Below, one piece after another: positions 53,884 to 64,000 of a stretch of DNA of 64,000 nt. The stretch lies in NCBI GenBank assembly GCA_036898135.1, contig CM072511.1:30930186-30994185 (forward strand), given 5' to 3'. Each line of letters opens with the position of its first letter. The first letter of the stretch is position 1. The stretch is from Oncomelania hupensis. Lineage: Eukaryota > Mollusca > Gastropoda > Littorinimorpha > Pomatiopsidae. The notes beneath the pieces were generated by a model. That model was not told the origin of the DNA, ran no database searches, and saw nothing but the letters and a program-made list of their open reading frames with translations. The position numbers were made by a program, and so were the translations under genes.

Positions 53884-54594
53884 CAGATGCATTGCCAGGT
53901 TTCGTTCTCAGTGAAATGATACAATGATGCTGATGACAGGACTGAAATACATTCTACTCTGATGTTATTGCATGTTGTCTCTTCATACAAACCATTCGTG
54001 TTTGGAATAATCTATGTTCCTTTTACAAATGTTTAGATTGCATTTAGTAGACTTTCAGCATTTGTTTCAGATTTCTTTGATGATGGCACTTCACTGTGCT
54101 GGCACTTTGTGACAGTTTTTTTACTTCTATCACACATGCATTTTTTTCTTTTGTAAAATTATCTGTATTTATCTAGGTTGTAGCTGTTTATGTACCAAGT
54201 TGGAATATTTCTTTGAAAATGATTCAATTGAGGCTGCACTGGCTTACTTTTGCACTATTTCTGGGAGATTTCGGTATTTAGTCTTTTGTAATTTTTAACT
54301 TTTTATTATGGCAAAACCTTTTTCTTTCACAGAGGACTTGTAATGTTTGAAACAGATAAAAATAAAGTTCAAATAAATACATCTGTTTGCGTGCTTTCTT
54401 GATGTGCCCATAAGTGAAAACCCCTACCTCTCGCTCCCACGATCCCATATTTGGGATTGCCATAAACACTCTCATAAAACCACTTTTGTAACATATTTCC
54501 TCAAAATAACTATCAGACATGTTGTTTGTATGCTAAATGCTACACATTCACATAACTTTCATCAAAAAATAAAATTTGGGTGCAAATGGGTTAA

Positions 54595-55211
54595 ATAGTT
54601 CGACGCATTTTAAGATAAAACATGATAAATATACTAAAATTATAATACAGGAACATGTTTTGTATTGCATCTGGAACGTATACGCAATAATAATTTTGCA
54701 ACAAAAACATGACTGTCTAACATCAGCCACACTGATTTGAAATGTGTAATTTACGGAACTCTTTTTATCAATAAATAGACAGATTTTATTTGTTTACAAC
54801 ATTGAGCAACAAATATAGTTACAATTTAACATGAACCCTTTGGAGACTAAAGTAATAACAGACCAAGGGAAGTGACGGAGATCAGGAGAAGTAACTTTAA
54901 TGGGAATTGGGTGGAATTAGATTAAGCTCAAAGGGATTTGAATGAAATTGAAGTTAAATGACTTTTTTTTTCTTCAAACCATTCATTGCTCAGCTTGAAC
55001 TTGACCTACTAGGGATGTGCATTCTCCAAATCATGAGCAAGGCGATCAAGTTTTCAAAACGCACAGATCGTGCACGGCGGTGTAGGAAGATGTGAGATGA
55101 CCAGGTGACGACTGTATGTTAACATGATTGTTTCTGAATCACAAGAATTCTACCGGGCAGCAAACGGTACGCTATAAACTTCACTCTCTGTGGGAGGAAG
55201 GAGATAGGGTG
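54595..55211. other. Unassigned
   Basis: AT-rich; no gene recognised. Confidence 0.45.
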
Positions 55212-55762
55212 TGTTACGTTGAAACGCGCACGATAGTTCGTGTGTGAAGCGCACGATAGATCTGATCGTTTTATTTTTGCAAAGCATGCAACAATAGAGT
55301 GTATTTACCTTTGATTTGATTTTGCGTTGTTGTTAGAAGAAACTTTGTATAACGTTGATAATTTTAGTTGGTCGATGTTATTTGAGAATTTTCTAGAGTT
55401 GGTTGTTTACTATCGATCGAAGCGTGGGGATAATTCTAGTGGTAACTAGAGACGCTTCCATTCTAAATATGGTTGTATGACGTGAGACAGTGATGACGAA
55501 ATTTGTTCTGATTGGTTTAAATTGTGTCTTGCCCGAATGTTCTTTATTTCTCTGGAGTTAGAGAGACTATATAAGTGCCGCACTGTTTCAAAAGAGTGGT
55601 TGTGTTGAAAATAGAGGATTGTAAAGTGAAAAGTTTGAGAGTGGGAAAAGCGATTGTATGCAGTTGTTGATGTTCGCTGAATAAAGTTGGAAAACTACAT
55701 ACGACGACTCCTGCCTTGTTGCCGACTGAACGGGTTGCGTGGATAAACGAATCTGAGTTACA
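55212..55762 (+). mobile_element. Candidate solo LTR
   Basis: About 550 bp, starting TGTTACG and ending GAGTTACA. A TATA-like CTATATAAG lies at about 55567 and AATAAAG at 55680, the layout of an LTR with U3, R and U5. Downstream CCTATCAGGAGGATTC could be a remnant primer-binding region. No second LTR, gag or pol was found, and no 4-6 bp target duplication is convincing. It could instead be a promoter-like unique region. Confidence 0.35.
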
Positions 55763-55861
55763 CCTATCAGGAGGATTCAAGCATTGGGGTTGAATCAACT
55801 ACTGAAAAAAAAAACATCGAGTGTAACAGGGCAAAAATGAAAGGTGCGAGAAATGCGTGGT

Positions 55862-55866
<5 letters not shown>

Positions 55867-55932
<66 letters not shown>

Positions 55933-55947
55933 CCCTCTCCCTCTCTC
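55867..55947. repeat. (TC)n microsatellite
   Basis: TC repeats with CCC interruptions. Confidence 0.97.
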
Positions 55948-56169
55948 GCGTTCTCCTCCTGCTCTTCCTCCTTTCTTTGTTCGTCCTCTTTTAGTGATTT
56001 CCCATCTCTTGTTTTCATGGATTTCCTTTTCCAAGGAAAACCATTTTGTGTTAATGTGTCGATAACCGGTGATTTGGCAGCCTTCTTTTGTTCTCAACTT
56101 CTTTACGTCACAACAACGTGGTGGTATACATCTGCGCAGATTGCTCCATTGTGAAACCAGGAAGTGAGT

Positions 56170-56203
56170 GTGGGTGTGTGTGTATGTGTGTGTGTGTGTG
56201 TGG
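56170..56203. repeat. (TG)n microsatellite
   Basis: TG repeats abutting the left end of the telomere-like MITE. Confidence 0.92.
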
Positions 56204-56212
56204 GTGTGGGCA

Positions 56213-56483
56213 TGTAGAAACGACGTTACAGTGACACACTCGTGAAACTCCACATGGTTTCTTTTGACTTTTTTGGAAGGCTGCCCTATTTTAACGTCAA
56301 AATAGCGTTCCGGTAGAGTTACAGCTGTTTTAGGCTTAGGGTTAGGTTAAGGGTTAGGGTTTGGGTTAGGGTTAGGGATAGCTTCAAAAATTTGAAAATG
56401 TCAAAATAATGTCACGAAAATGAAAAGTGTGTCGAAATAATGTCTGTTTTTTTTCACAACATTCATCGCAACGTTGTTTCTAC
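56213..56483 (+). mobile_element. Telomere-like MITE, copy 3
   Basis: The left end GTAGAAACGACGTTACAGTGA and the complement of the right end, GTAGAAACAACGTTGCGATGA, form inverted repeats of about 21 bp with four mismatches. The interior at 56335-56380 carries TTAGGG-type repeats in the same irregular order as copy 2. TG-rich DNA lies on both sides. This is the best-defined of the three copies. Confidence 0.75.
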
Positions 56484-57075
56484 ACACATGTGTGCGTTTG
56501 TGTGCGTGTGAGCACGTGTCTATCTGTCAATGTGTGTTCGCGCATGTGTGCGTGCATGTTTCCGTGGTTGTGTTCGTGTGATTAGGGGTACATGCTGATT
56601 GACTTGCCTGCTTGGTTGTTTTCCCCCCAGCGCTGTGCTAATACTTTTTTGTGTGCGGAAATATTATAAATTCATTCATTCATTCATTCATATCCGCACG
56701 TGTGTTCGTGTGTGTATGTGTCCCCGAACGCACGCACATAAATTGTGTGACTACATTAAGAATAATTCGACATCTGATCGTTAAGGTCTGGAACAAGAAG
56801 TTGGTGTATCAATATCCTAAATCAACAAGCTAATGGAAAAAAGTGGGAGGAGAGATATTAAAGGTTAGACGAACAAACACTTCCTTGTATACAGTCTTCA
56901 TTACCTCCCACCCACCCCCGGCTCGATCCCAACCTTACACCACACATCTCTCCTTCATCTTTCCTGTCACCGTCTTTCACTCCACCTCCACACCCCTAGG
57001 CCCACTCCCTTACTTCCTTCTCTCTTTCCTCTTTCTTCACTCTCCACTATGGGGTTATTCGTACAGACATAATGT
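56484..57075. other. Unassigned
   Basis: TG-rich at first, an (ATTC)n block at 56673-56692, then C/T-rich DNA. No gene recognised. Confidence 0.45.
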
Positions 57076-57302
57076 CCCACCGCCGTAGCTCAATTGGTAG
57101 AGCGTTCGACTGGCACACCGATGACCCAGGTTCGAATCCCGTGGTGGGCGATATAAAATGTGGCCATTTTCACTGTCCATTTTAGCAGTATGATTGCTTT
57201 GGTGGTTCAGTCCCTACCCCTGTTTCCCTGGGATGGTTATCCCCGACTGCCATATCGCCAATGGTGGGTGTAGACGTTAAACCTCAATGTTCATTCATTC
57301 AC
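57076..57302 (+). mobile_element. SINE-C (tRNA-derived), copy 2, full length
   Basis: The head GCCGTAGCTCAATTGGTAGA is a good tRNA A-box region and CCAGGTTCGAATCCCG a good B box. The body has GTGGCCATTTTCACTGTCC and CATATCGCCAATGGTGGGTG, and it ends TTCATTCATTC. The acceptor stem and T-stem do not pair properly, so it is a SINE and not a tRNA gene. Confidence 0.85.
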
Positions 57303-57425
57303 AGCCATAATATTGTACCTCTAGCTCTCCCTCAGTCTTAACAGCTTTTGTGTCGGGTCTTTCTTGTTCTTTTCTCGCCCTTCCCTCGCTCCCCATCCCA
57401 AACCCATCCCACTTTCCCCCCCCCC

Positions 57426-57443
57426 TCTCTCTCTCTCTCTCTT

Positions 57444-57486
<43 letters not shown>
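57426..57486. repeat. (TC)n microsatellite
   Basis: TC repeats with TTTC interruptions, joined directly to the LINE fragment. Confidence 0.97.
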
Positions 57487-57487
<1 letters not shown>

Positions 57488-57806
57488 AACGAATTACATT
57501 TTGTATTGTGTTGTCCATTCCTAAGGAACTTAAGGAAACAGTTTATAGCCCCAAAATATTATAGAATGCCTTGTGCAACACGTCTCAGTCTACTGTTAGC
57601 CTCTGACAACGAAGAGACTGTTAGAAAACTATGTATTTATTTATATAAAGCCATGAGACTTCGGGGACTAGCAGTATCGTAACCTGTTTTGTATTTATAT
57701 GTAAGTTATTATATATTCAATGTTTGTTGTTGTTTTTCATGTGCACACCCTTCCAAAGGGGCGATGCCCTGAATTATTTGGAATAAAAGATTCGTATTTG
57801 TATTCG

Positions 57807-57810
<4 letters not shown>
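57488..57810 (+). mobile_element. LINE fragment: C-terminal end and 3' UTR
   Basis: The frame begins NELHFVLCCPFLRNLRKQFI, continues YYRMPCATRLSLLLASDNEE, TVRKLCIYLYKAMRLRG and stops at 57680-57682. H-x3-4-C followed by a basic stretch and an LL.S.N..T motif matches the tail of CR1/L2-like LINE proteins; compare 8085-8444. The CxxC half of the knuckle has been replaced by the TC tract. The 3' UTR ends GGAATAAAAGATTCG with TTCGTAT repeats. Confidence 0.65.

Positions 57811-57878
<68 letters not shown>
57811..57878. repeat. (TC)n microsatellite
   Basis: Pure TC, about 34 units, following the LINE tail. Confidence 0.98.
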
Positions 57879-57881
<3 letters not shown>

Positions 57882-58399
57882 TTCTTTCCCGTCTAGTCGT
57901 TCTTTCTCTTTCATTCCCCCCCCCCTCTATTCCCAGCACTCCATTCCCAATAACCCATCCGTCATCCACATCTACACCCCCCACCCCTCTTATCCCCCTA
58001 CCCACCCCCCACCTGGTATGCCGGGTTTCTTGCAATGAAATATAATCCATGCGCCTTTTAAACGGCGGAATAAAACATGAAATTGTATCGTTCTAAACTA
58101 ATTTGCAAACTACAATATACTGCAAAACAATGATTCTTCGATAGACAAAGGACAAAAAAAAACTAGTTAAACAACTTGACGAACAGGTCTTGACGGGAAA
58201 AAGGTGGGAGGGGAAGTCCCCCACCCCCAGTTGTACCAGCAAGTTCAAGTCACGGTGACTGTTTTAAATAAAATATATCTTAAAAACTCTTCCTTCTTCT
58301 ATATTTACTTCTAAGTCGACAAAAACTTGTAAGAGTGCATATATGTATAACTCCATTGATACTGATAACTCCATGCGTTGCGGAGACTTGCCGAGGCTG
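57879..58399. other. Unassigned
   Basis: C-rich, then A-rich; no gene recognised. Confidence 0.45.
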
Positions 58400-58758
58400 A
58401 CGTTAGAGTCGACGGTAAGTGCTTCGGTCGTTGGGGAGGGAAGCTTTCGGGACCTCTCTTTTCTCTAGGTCAGCTTGATGAGGGTGGTACCTATCTCCTA
58501 TCCCTTCGCTGCTTTACCATCCCCGGCACTAACTAAATAGATTCATGTAACAAACTCATTCACAACGGGATGGGCTAGTGGGGTGTGTTATGCGCTTGTT
58601 TTGATTTTTGGGGGGGGATGGGTGTGGGGGGGTGTCTTTTGGTGGATGTCTTCCTTCCAAGCATGGGGACCCATCCAAGTACTAACCCTTCCCGACGTCG
58701 CTTAATTTGAAACATTGTTAGCGCGTGCCCAAACCCCTACCCTATTGCGCCACTGTAC
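58400..58758 (-). mobile_element. SINE-D (tRNA/5S-related composite), copy 3
   Basis: The complement begins AGTGGCGCAATAGGGTAGGG, then TTTGGGCACGCGCTAAC, AAATTAAGCGACGTCGGGAA and GGGTTAGTACTTGGATGGGT, the 5S-like promoter block. The body includes GGTAAAGCAGCGAAGGGAT. A G/T-rich insertion lies at 58600-58630. It shares head and body with 34185-34470. Confidence 0.72.
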
Positions 58759-58928
58759 AACATTTAAAAAAAATCCTAGGTTAGTGTAGTTCGGTTATAT
58801 TACTACACATTACTCTTTGCGGCTCACAATAACAGTAGGCATTGTTTTACAGTAAGTTCACAATGCTACGTAATTCTGTACTGGACGTGGTCAAAATCAA
58901 AACCTATGTAAATATATACATGTATATA

Positions 58929-58968
58929 GGCATCAAGCCTTGCAAAGACCATCCTGCAAGGTACAGTG
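58929..58968 (+). mobile_element. RTE-like LINE, copy J, part 1
   Basis: Forty bases (GCATCAAGCCTTGCAAAGAC onward) match the segment before GTVQGG. The copy continues at 59369. Confidence 0.85.
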
Positions 58969-59368
58969 GTGGCCCGTAGCGCAGAGGATATAGGCGCTGG
59001 TTTCCAATGCCGAAGGTCGTGGGTTCGAGCCCCACCTGGGGCAAAAATTTGTGACCAAGGTATGAGACTTTACGGGTCACCGAGGGTTCTCTCCGGGTAC
59101 TCCGGCTTCCTCCCTCCCTTCAAAATAATATTGGATGCAGTCAAATTAATTTAAAAAAAAATACAAAACTATTTTACTTTCAGTTTCCTAATAGCGATCT
59201 TCCTGCCTTTACACCACGTGTATGCCTTGTATGCTGTTGTCCTTGTTGTGTGTCTGTAATATATTTGTTGCACGTGAGCGTGTATGTTGGTATAGGTCGC
59301 CGCGCTTTGAGTTCGAAATCATTCGAAGTAAAGCGCGTATTAGCATCCGGTATTATTATTATTATTAT
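58969..59368 (+). mobile_element. SINE-B copy 6, inserted into RTE copy J
   Basis: A full-length SINE: head GTGGCCCGTAGCGCAGAGGA, B-box GGGTTCGAGCCCC, body GTCACCGAGGGTTCTCTCC, TTGGATGCAGTCAA and CTGCCTTTACACCACG, then GGTCGCCGCGCTTTGAG, AAAGCGCGTATTAGCATCC and (TTA)n. TACAGTG is present at both junctions (58962-58968, 59369-59375), a 7-bp target duplication. Confidence 0.93.
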
Positions 59369-59558
59369 TACAGTGCAAAGAGATAGAAGAAGAGGGAGAC
59401 CGAAAACGAGGTGAGAGGATAACATTCGAGAATGGACTGGTTTGACACTGAGCGAAACAATTATGATTGCTGATGACAGGGAAAGATGGAGTATGCTGGT
59501 TAAACGATCATCTGTGGTGCCCCTACGACCTTCGAGTTACGGGATAGGATAGGATAGG

Positions 59559-59562
<4 letters not shown>
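59369..59562 (+). mobile_element. RTE-like LINE, copy J, part 2
   Basis: Resumes within the GTVQGG segment and runs to the 3' end, then four GGATA units. Confidence 0.9.
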
Positions 59563-59623
<61 letters not shown>

Positions 59624-59654
59624 TCTTCTTCTTCTTCTTCTTCTTCTTCTTCTT

Positions 59655-59725
<71 letters not shown>
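59563..59725. repeat. (AAT)n-(TTC)n-(TTA)n microsatellite
   Basis: Three abutting blocks of about 20 AAT, 20 TTC and 14 TTA units. The AAT and TTA blocks are complementary, so the whole can fold with the TTC block as loop. Confidence 0.97.
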
Positions 59726-59727
<2 letters not shown>

Positions 59728-60665
59728 CTTGTATTAGTATATAGTATGTATATTATATATTATTGGTGTGCAGTCGTCTTTGAAGTGCAAACAAAAGGGG
59801 AGAAAATGACAGCACTGTGTCTTTCTTTCCGTCAGTAGGAGGAACAAAGACTGTCGGGAATAGCGGTGTTGATTGTATTCCAGAATTATTACCTGAAAGA
59901 ATCCCCTGAAACGCAAAATGACTTCTTTAAATGTATATTTGCCAAAGTATTGAGCAGGCTGCCGCTTAGCTACGAAAATGTCGATGTAAGCTATCCGTCT
60001 TTATTCATCATAATAACTTGATTGTTGTACTGAGGATGGAAGAATATCTTTTGACAGTTGAAGCAGATAGACGAGGTGGCGTCAGGATACCTCATGACTG
60101 TCTCCACAACGTCCCGACAGCCTGAGGGGCTGATGATAATCATGATGATGATGATGATGATGATAATGAGACATAAGACATGATATTTTTATTGGCTTCA
60201 AATGTCAAACATATAGAAGAATTTGCCTTGCGCCTCCGGGAGTAATAAAACATTAAAAACAAATTCCTTGCAATAATAATATACATTCACTCACGTTGCG
60301 ATAAAGCACACAACACAAGGCACTAAAGTAGCTTACCTTCACAGAGCAACAACTTACTGCTAGTACCCACGCGCATGCACACACACACACACAGTTCTAA
60401 CCCACTACACACACACTCACCCATACACACACACACATACATACACATACAACCCAACTGTTGTTGTTCCAATCGTTTACACGACCTCTCACGCATGTCA
60501 CGTTCACAATCAGAATGATGACACAGTCCTGTTGTACATTAACATTATAATTATATGAGAGGGAGACAGACACCTGGGCATAAAAGAAGAAAGAGGAGAA
60601 GAAGTACAAGAAAACGCACAACAGCGATAAGTTCAACTTCAACATCACCTACCACAGCAATAGCT
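59726..60665. other. Unassigned
   Basis: A short GAT tract at 60143-60165 and CA tract at 60375-60440; no gene recognised. Confidence 0.5.

Positions 60666-60703
<38 letters not shown>
60666..60703. repeat. (CAA)n microsatellite
   Basis: About twelve units. Confidence 0.96.
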
Positions 60704-60705
<2 letters not shown>

Positions 60706-61207
60706 CTTCAATTGTAATTTGAACAATAACTATCACAAAAGCTAATATAACTGTTAATCGCATTATCCTTCAAATCTCCTCCCTTATTAAATTAATAAAT
60801 TAATTAATATATAAGTAAATAAACACAACTGTAAAAAAGAAGTTAATCTTATGACATCTTTCGTTGTTTGCAACCATTGGAAACTCGCTTACGGGTATTT
60901 TTCTCTGTTAGCTATCCTCAATTTTCTCTTGTTACAAAATGATCAAGGAAGCAGCTGCAAGAGACGTGATAGCCGGCTTATCCATTCAACTTAAGCTTCA
61001 CAGTGTGATGTTCGTTGTACGTGTAGAATTGACGCTAGAATGAAAAAGCAATCGCATAGCTTTCAAAGCTCCCCCTCCACCCTCTCATCCCCCAGCCTCC
61101 ACACCCCACCAAACCTAAACCTCTCGACCTTATCCATGATGGATTGATGCGTTTTGTTATTATAATGCAAGATGCGTTCAAATGACACAATAAAACGCAT
61201 CCTGTAA

Positions 61208-61208
<1 letters not shown>
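60704..61208. other. Unassigned
   Basis: AT-rich with no recognised feature. Confidence 0.5.

Positions 61209-61284
<76 letters not shown>
61209..61284. repeat. (TC)n microsatellite
   Basis: Pure TC, about 38 units. Confidence 0.98.
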
Positions 61285-61288
<4 letters not shown>

Positions 61289-61534
61289 TTTCCGCAATCC
61301 TTTATAATGTTTACGGGATCAGAATAAATCTGCAGTTTTAATTCACGTTTGAATGAAAAGCAATAAGAATATATCTGGTTTAAAAATGGCCTCTGCTGAC
61401 ATTAACATAATTATTAAAGTATGTTTCCTCGCTGTAACATTATTGTGGGTGTTTTTTTCTCCTAATCCAATTGTGATGCACATTTTTATATTGGGAGAAA
61501 AAGCAACAACAAAACCTTCAATCTATCTCTTACG

Positions 61535-61618
<84 letters not shown>

Positions 61619-61690
61619 GTCGTCGTCCTCCTCCTCCTCCTCCTCCTCCTTCTCCTCCTTTTCCTCCTCCTCCTCATCATCATCATTCCC
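61535..61690. repeat. (ATC)n-(GTC)n-(TCC)n compound microsatellite
   Basis: ATC units, a short GTC step, then TCC/TTC blocks and back to ATC. The serine-rich frame across it is an artefact. Confidence 0.97.
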
Positions 61691-61795
61691 ACCACCACCA
61701 CTACCACCACCAAGATCAAGGCCACCTACTACTCATCCACAGACCCGTTACATTCTTAAAATCAATGACAATTCGGATTTTAAAATAATCCCCCA

Positions 61796-61800
<5 letters not shown>

Positions 61801-61830
<30 letters not shown>
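61801..61830. repeat. Poly(A) run
   Basis: About 28 A; possibly an old retroelement tail. Confidence 0.95.
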
Positions 61831-61833
<3 letters not shown>

Positions 61834-62210
61834 ACACACCTCAAAAAATAAATACTCTAACGTTGTTATTGTCTGTACCATTATTCTGTTTCATAATATT
61901 ATTTGTCAATATCATTTTAAAATGAACCGGTGGCAGAGTATTTGGTGGGGTGGGGGGGGGTATTGGGGGTAATTGGGAGGGAGGGACAGTTCGTTGCAAG
62001 CTATCTAAGTTAAAATAACAATGTGTCATTTCATCGCCTCAGGACAAAGTTTACGTTGAATATTTGTCGTGTCACTCAATTTGTACTCCTCGCGTATCTG
62101 CACCTTCTTCGTCTTCTTCGACTTCTTCTTTATAGCTGCTGCTTTTGATGAAGATTTAGATGCACTACCACCGCCACCATCGCCGCCCTTCCAACACCCC
62201 CCACCAACCC

Positions 62211-62213
<3 letters not shown>

Positions 62214-62242
<29 letters not shown>
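62214..62242. repeat. (TC)n microsatellite
   Basis: Short pure TC run. Confidence 0.93.
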
Positions 62243-62245
<3 letters not shown>

Positions 62246-62301
62246 CCTCCGATGTCTGTATGTGTGCGTGTTGTTTGTTGATTTGTGACCCCCGTTGGGG
62301 T

Positions 62302-62945
62302 GCCGGGGGTTTCAGTATAAATAGTATCCCCACTTTCTGGAAATTTAGTGCTTTAAATTCCCACTGTCGCTGTCTTTCTCATTTGCTCTTTCTCATTCCT
62401 GCTCTGTTCTATCAATCTGCTATACTATCTTCTTCTTTGCTAGACCAGTCACCTACCTTTTTTCTTGAAAACTCTTCCGGGACAAGACTCCTTATTTGTG
62501 TATGAGGTCTGTTGGATCAGCTTGGGAATATTGGACGCTTTCTGCCAGGTGGTCACTATGGCTTCCTATGATGTTATTATTTAGCAATAAAGGCATTTTA
62601 TATGTATGTGTTTTGTTGATAATTTATAATGATGTTTGTAGTCTATTTTGTTTTTTGTAAACGTGGGTTCGATAAATTAGAGTACAGCCTCAGCGTCCCC
62701 TGCGTGGGATGTCTTTATTGTAAAGTGACTGGCTGGTGGTGAGCTTTCAGTTTTACCATTAGGGTTGTTTCAGCAGATCTTTTATGCGGATCAGGGGTTG
62801 TCCGGTCCTGACTTGGCTCGGAAGTGTCCGCTGGACCTAAACAATAACCATGTAATGTTGATTTGTGTTTCTTTTCTTCCCATTGTAACCTCCCTCCCCA
62901 AAGTGTCTGGGCGGAGGTTCAATAAAACAGTGTCAAAGCCAAGTC
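62302..62945 (+). mobile_element. Unclassified retroelement 3' end, second copy
   Basis: Closely matches 4242-4790, from GGGGGTTTCAGTATAAATAG to GTCCGCTGGACCTAAA. Instead of the (CAAT)n tail it continues with about 100 bp ending GGTTCAATAAAACAGTG, another polyadenylation-like signal. So either the family has two alternative tails or a second element adjoins it. Confidence 0.65.
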
Positions 62946-64000
62946 TCTTTGTGATGTCAGAGAGGGATATTCCATTCTGCAACCTGCATTTTCTCTCCCA
63001 AACACACACACAATATATACACACACGCACCCCCCCCCTCCCCCGCACACACACACAAAGAAAAACTCAATGATTTATACTGTCTGATGAAATATGACAA
63101 AGCACGTACCCCTTCAGTTACATTTGTTTGAATTTTCACATTAATTTACGGTGTATTTATACACAAAAAATTAAAAGGCACACGCACACACGCGCGCTCA
63201 CGCACACTCACACACACACATGCGCATGAAAAGTGAAGCAATTAGTTTAAAATTGATGTCACGAGGTTACGCCGCTGCTTGTCATGAGAACGAATCAGTC
63301 ATCGGAGCAGTTTATGTATGGGTGAAAGAGGCGGCTTCGGGCAAGAAGCAAAATAAATCTGAGTGTTTTATGTAGCTGTAAACACACCCACACACACCCA
63401 CACACACACACACACACACACAAAACACACAAGGCAAAGAGAGGGGGTAATTTGCACGTAAAATATTAACAGAGCGATCCATTTCTTGTTCTTTTTTTTT
63501 AAATGTAAATTAAGTAGTGAGATACGGGCCCGTTTGCATTTCGTGGGGGGTATACATCCAGCCTCTCACAAGCGATCTTCGTAAGAACGCTTGATTCATG
63601 AGAGTGAGCTCAAAACAATGCACAGAGCGTCTGTTGAATAGGGCGCCTTGTTTCAGGACTGTATAGTATACGTGTTGGCTTATGGCAAGTGAGGAGGAGC
63701 CATGATGTTTTCTGCACACCTTGCCCAATTGGACAATGCCACTACATGATGTAGAGGGAAGGGGTGGGGTGGTTGAAGGAATTATCTTTAAAAATCCGTT
63801 TTTTAACAGACGGAGCGTCAAACTCCAGAAGGGAATTTACGTGTATTTGAAACACGCTGGCTTTCTTTTTCGGTTGTTGCCATTTTTCCCCCAAGGAGCT
63901 ACAAAGATGGGAATGACGTGTAGTGTGAACGTGCGTGCAGCTGGGTGTGCCTGTGTGTGTGTGTTTATTGTCTTATCACTTTGATGGAAAAGAAATACAA
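62946..64000. other. Unassigned with CA tracts
   Basis: CA-rich at 63000-63060, 63180-63225 and 63380-63432. The remaining sequence shows no gene or element that I recognise. The window ends without a clear feature. Confidence 0.5.

Larger units (their letters stand above)
52091..54590 (+). mobile_element. piggyBac element, 2.5 kb
   Basis: Terminal inverted repeats CCCATTTGC.(A/C)CC at 52091 and 54590 enclose exactly 2,500 bp. The right end is followed by TTAA (54591-54594); the left is preceded by AATTA, which looks like TTAA with one base lost. TTAA target duplication and a CCC terminus are piggyBac hallmarks. Inside are a transposase in pieces (52751-53883), a possible 5' exon and intron (ATG 52296, donor at 52313, acceptor at 52688), a polyadenylation signal AATAAA near 54361, and a 48-bp internal inverted repeat built on GATCCCAAATATGGGATC. 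Confidence 0.9.

Noticed and set aside
57083..57150. Functional tRNA gene
   Set aside because: A and B boxes are good, but the acceptor and T stems do not pair, and the sequence continues into a SINE body with a repeat tail.

Overview
This window looks like nuclear DNA of an animal, most likely a marine mollusc. That reading is an inference. It rests on very dense di- and trinucleotide microsatellites, several tRNA-derived SINE families, a degraded RTE-like LINE in many copies, and splice-site-flanked coding pieces instead of long bacterial-type genes. No rRNA gene, intact tRNA gene, CRISPR array or operon is present. Almost everything recognisable is a transposable element or a tandem repeat. 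Only two places look as if they might be host or host-like exons: a THAP-domain exon at 12397-12535, and a possible small three-exon gene at 27795-30310.

Layout. 1-5.4 kb: minisatellite, CA/TC tracts, an RTE copy with a reverse transcriptase core (about 907-2411), a MITE carrying telomere-like repeats (4048-4225) and the 3' end of an unclassified retroelement (4242-4808). 5.4-9 kb: back-to-back SINEs, one split by a Harbinger-like MITE, a mariner-type transposase relic (minus strand) and a LINE C-terminus. 9-19 kb: mostly unassigned DNA, RTE 3' ends, the THAP exon and SINEs. 19-26 kb: microsatellites, a 100-bp compound repeat, an internally deleted RTE copy (22224-23676) and a diverged tandem array of about 141 bp. 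26-31 kb: a foldback-like element split by an RTE fragment, a second telomere-like MITE, and the candidate small gene with repeats in its introns. 31-39 kb: mainly AT-rich unassigned DNA with SINEs. 39-45 kb: a hAT element inserted in a SINE head, a foldback MITE, an RTE 3' portion and a second hAT-like element. 45-52 kb: a 5S-related SINE, an RTE endonuclease half, a TTC compound repeat, and an RTE 3' end bounded by direct repeats of more than 100 bp. 52.1-54.6 kb: a 2.5-kb piggyBac element with an inactivated transposase. 55-64 kb: an LTR candidate, a third telomere-like MITE, SINEs, a LINE tail, an RTE fragment split by a SINE, and a second copy of the 4242-4808 repeat.

How the parts relate. 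The RTE-like LINE appears as eleven fragments. Several are datable by nesting: one lies inside the foldback element, and another is split by a SINE with a TACAGTG duplication. At least five SINE types with different heads end in the same short GCGCTATATAA-like motif followed by simple repeats, which suggests a shared LINE partner. Three DNA transposon superfamilies (piggyBac, hAT, PIF/Harbinger) can be called from terminal repeats and target duplications, and a Tc1/mariner relic from protein alone. No gene network or pathway can be inferred here.
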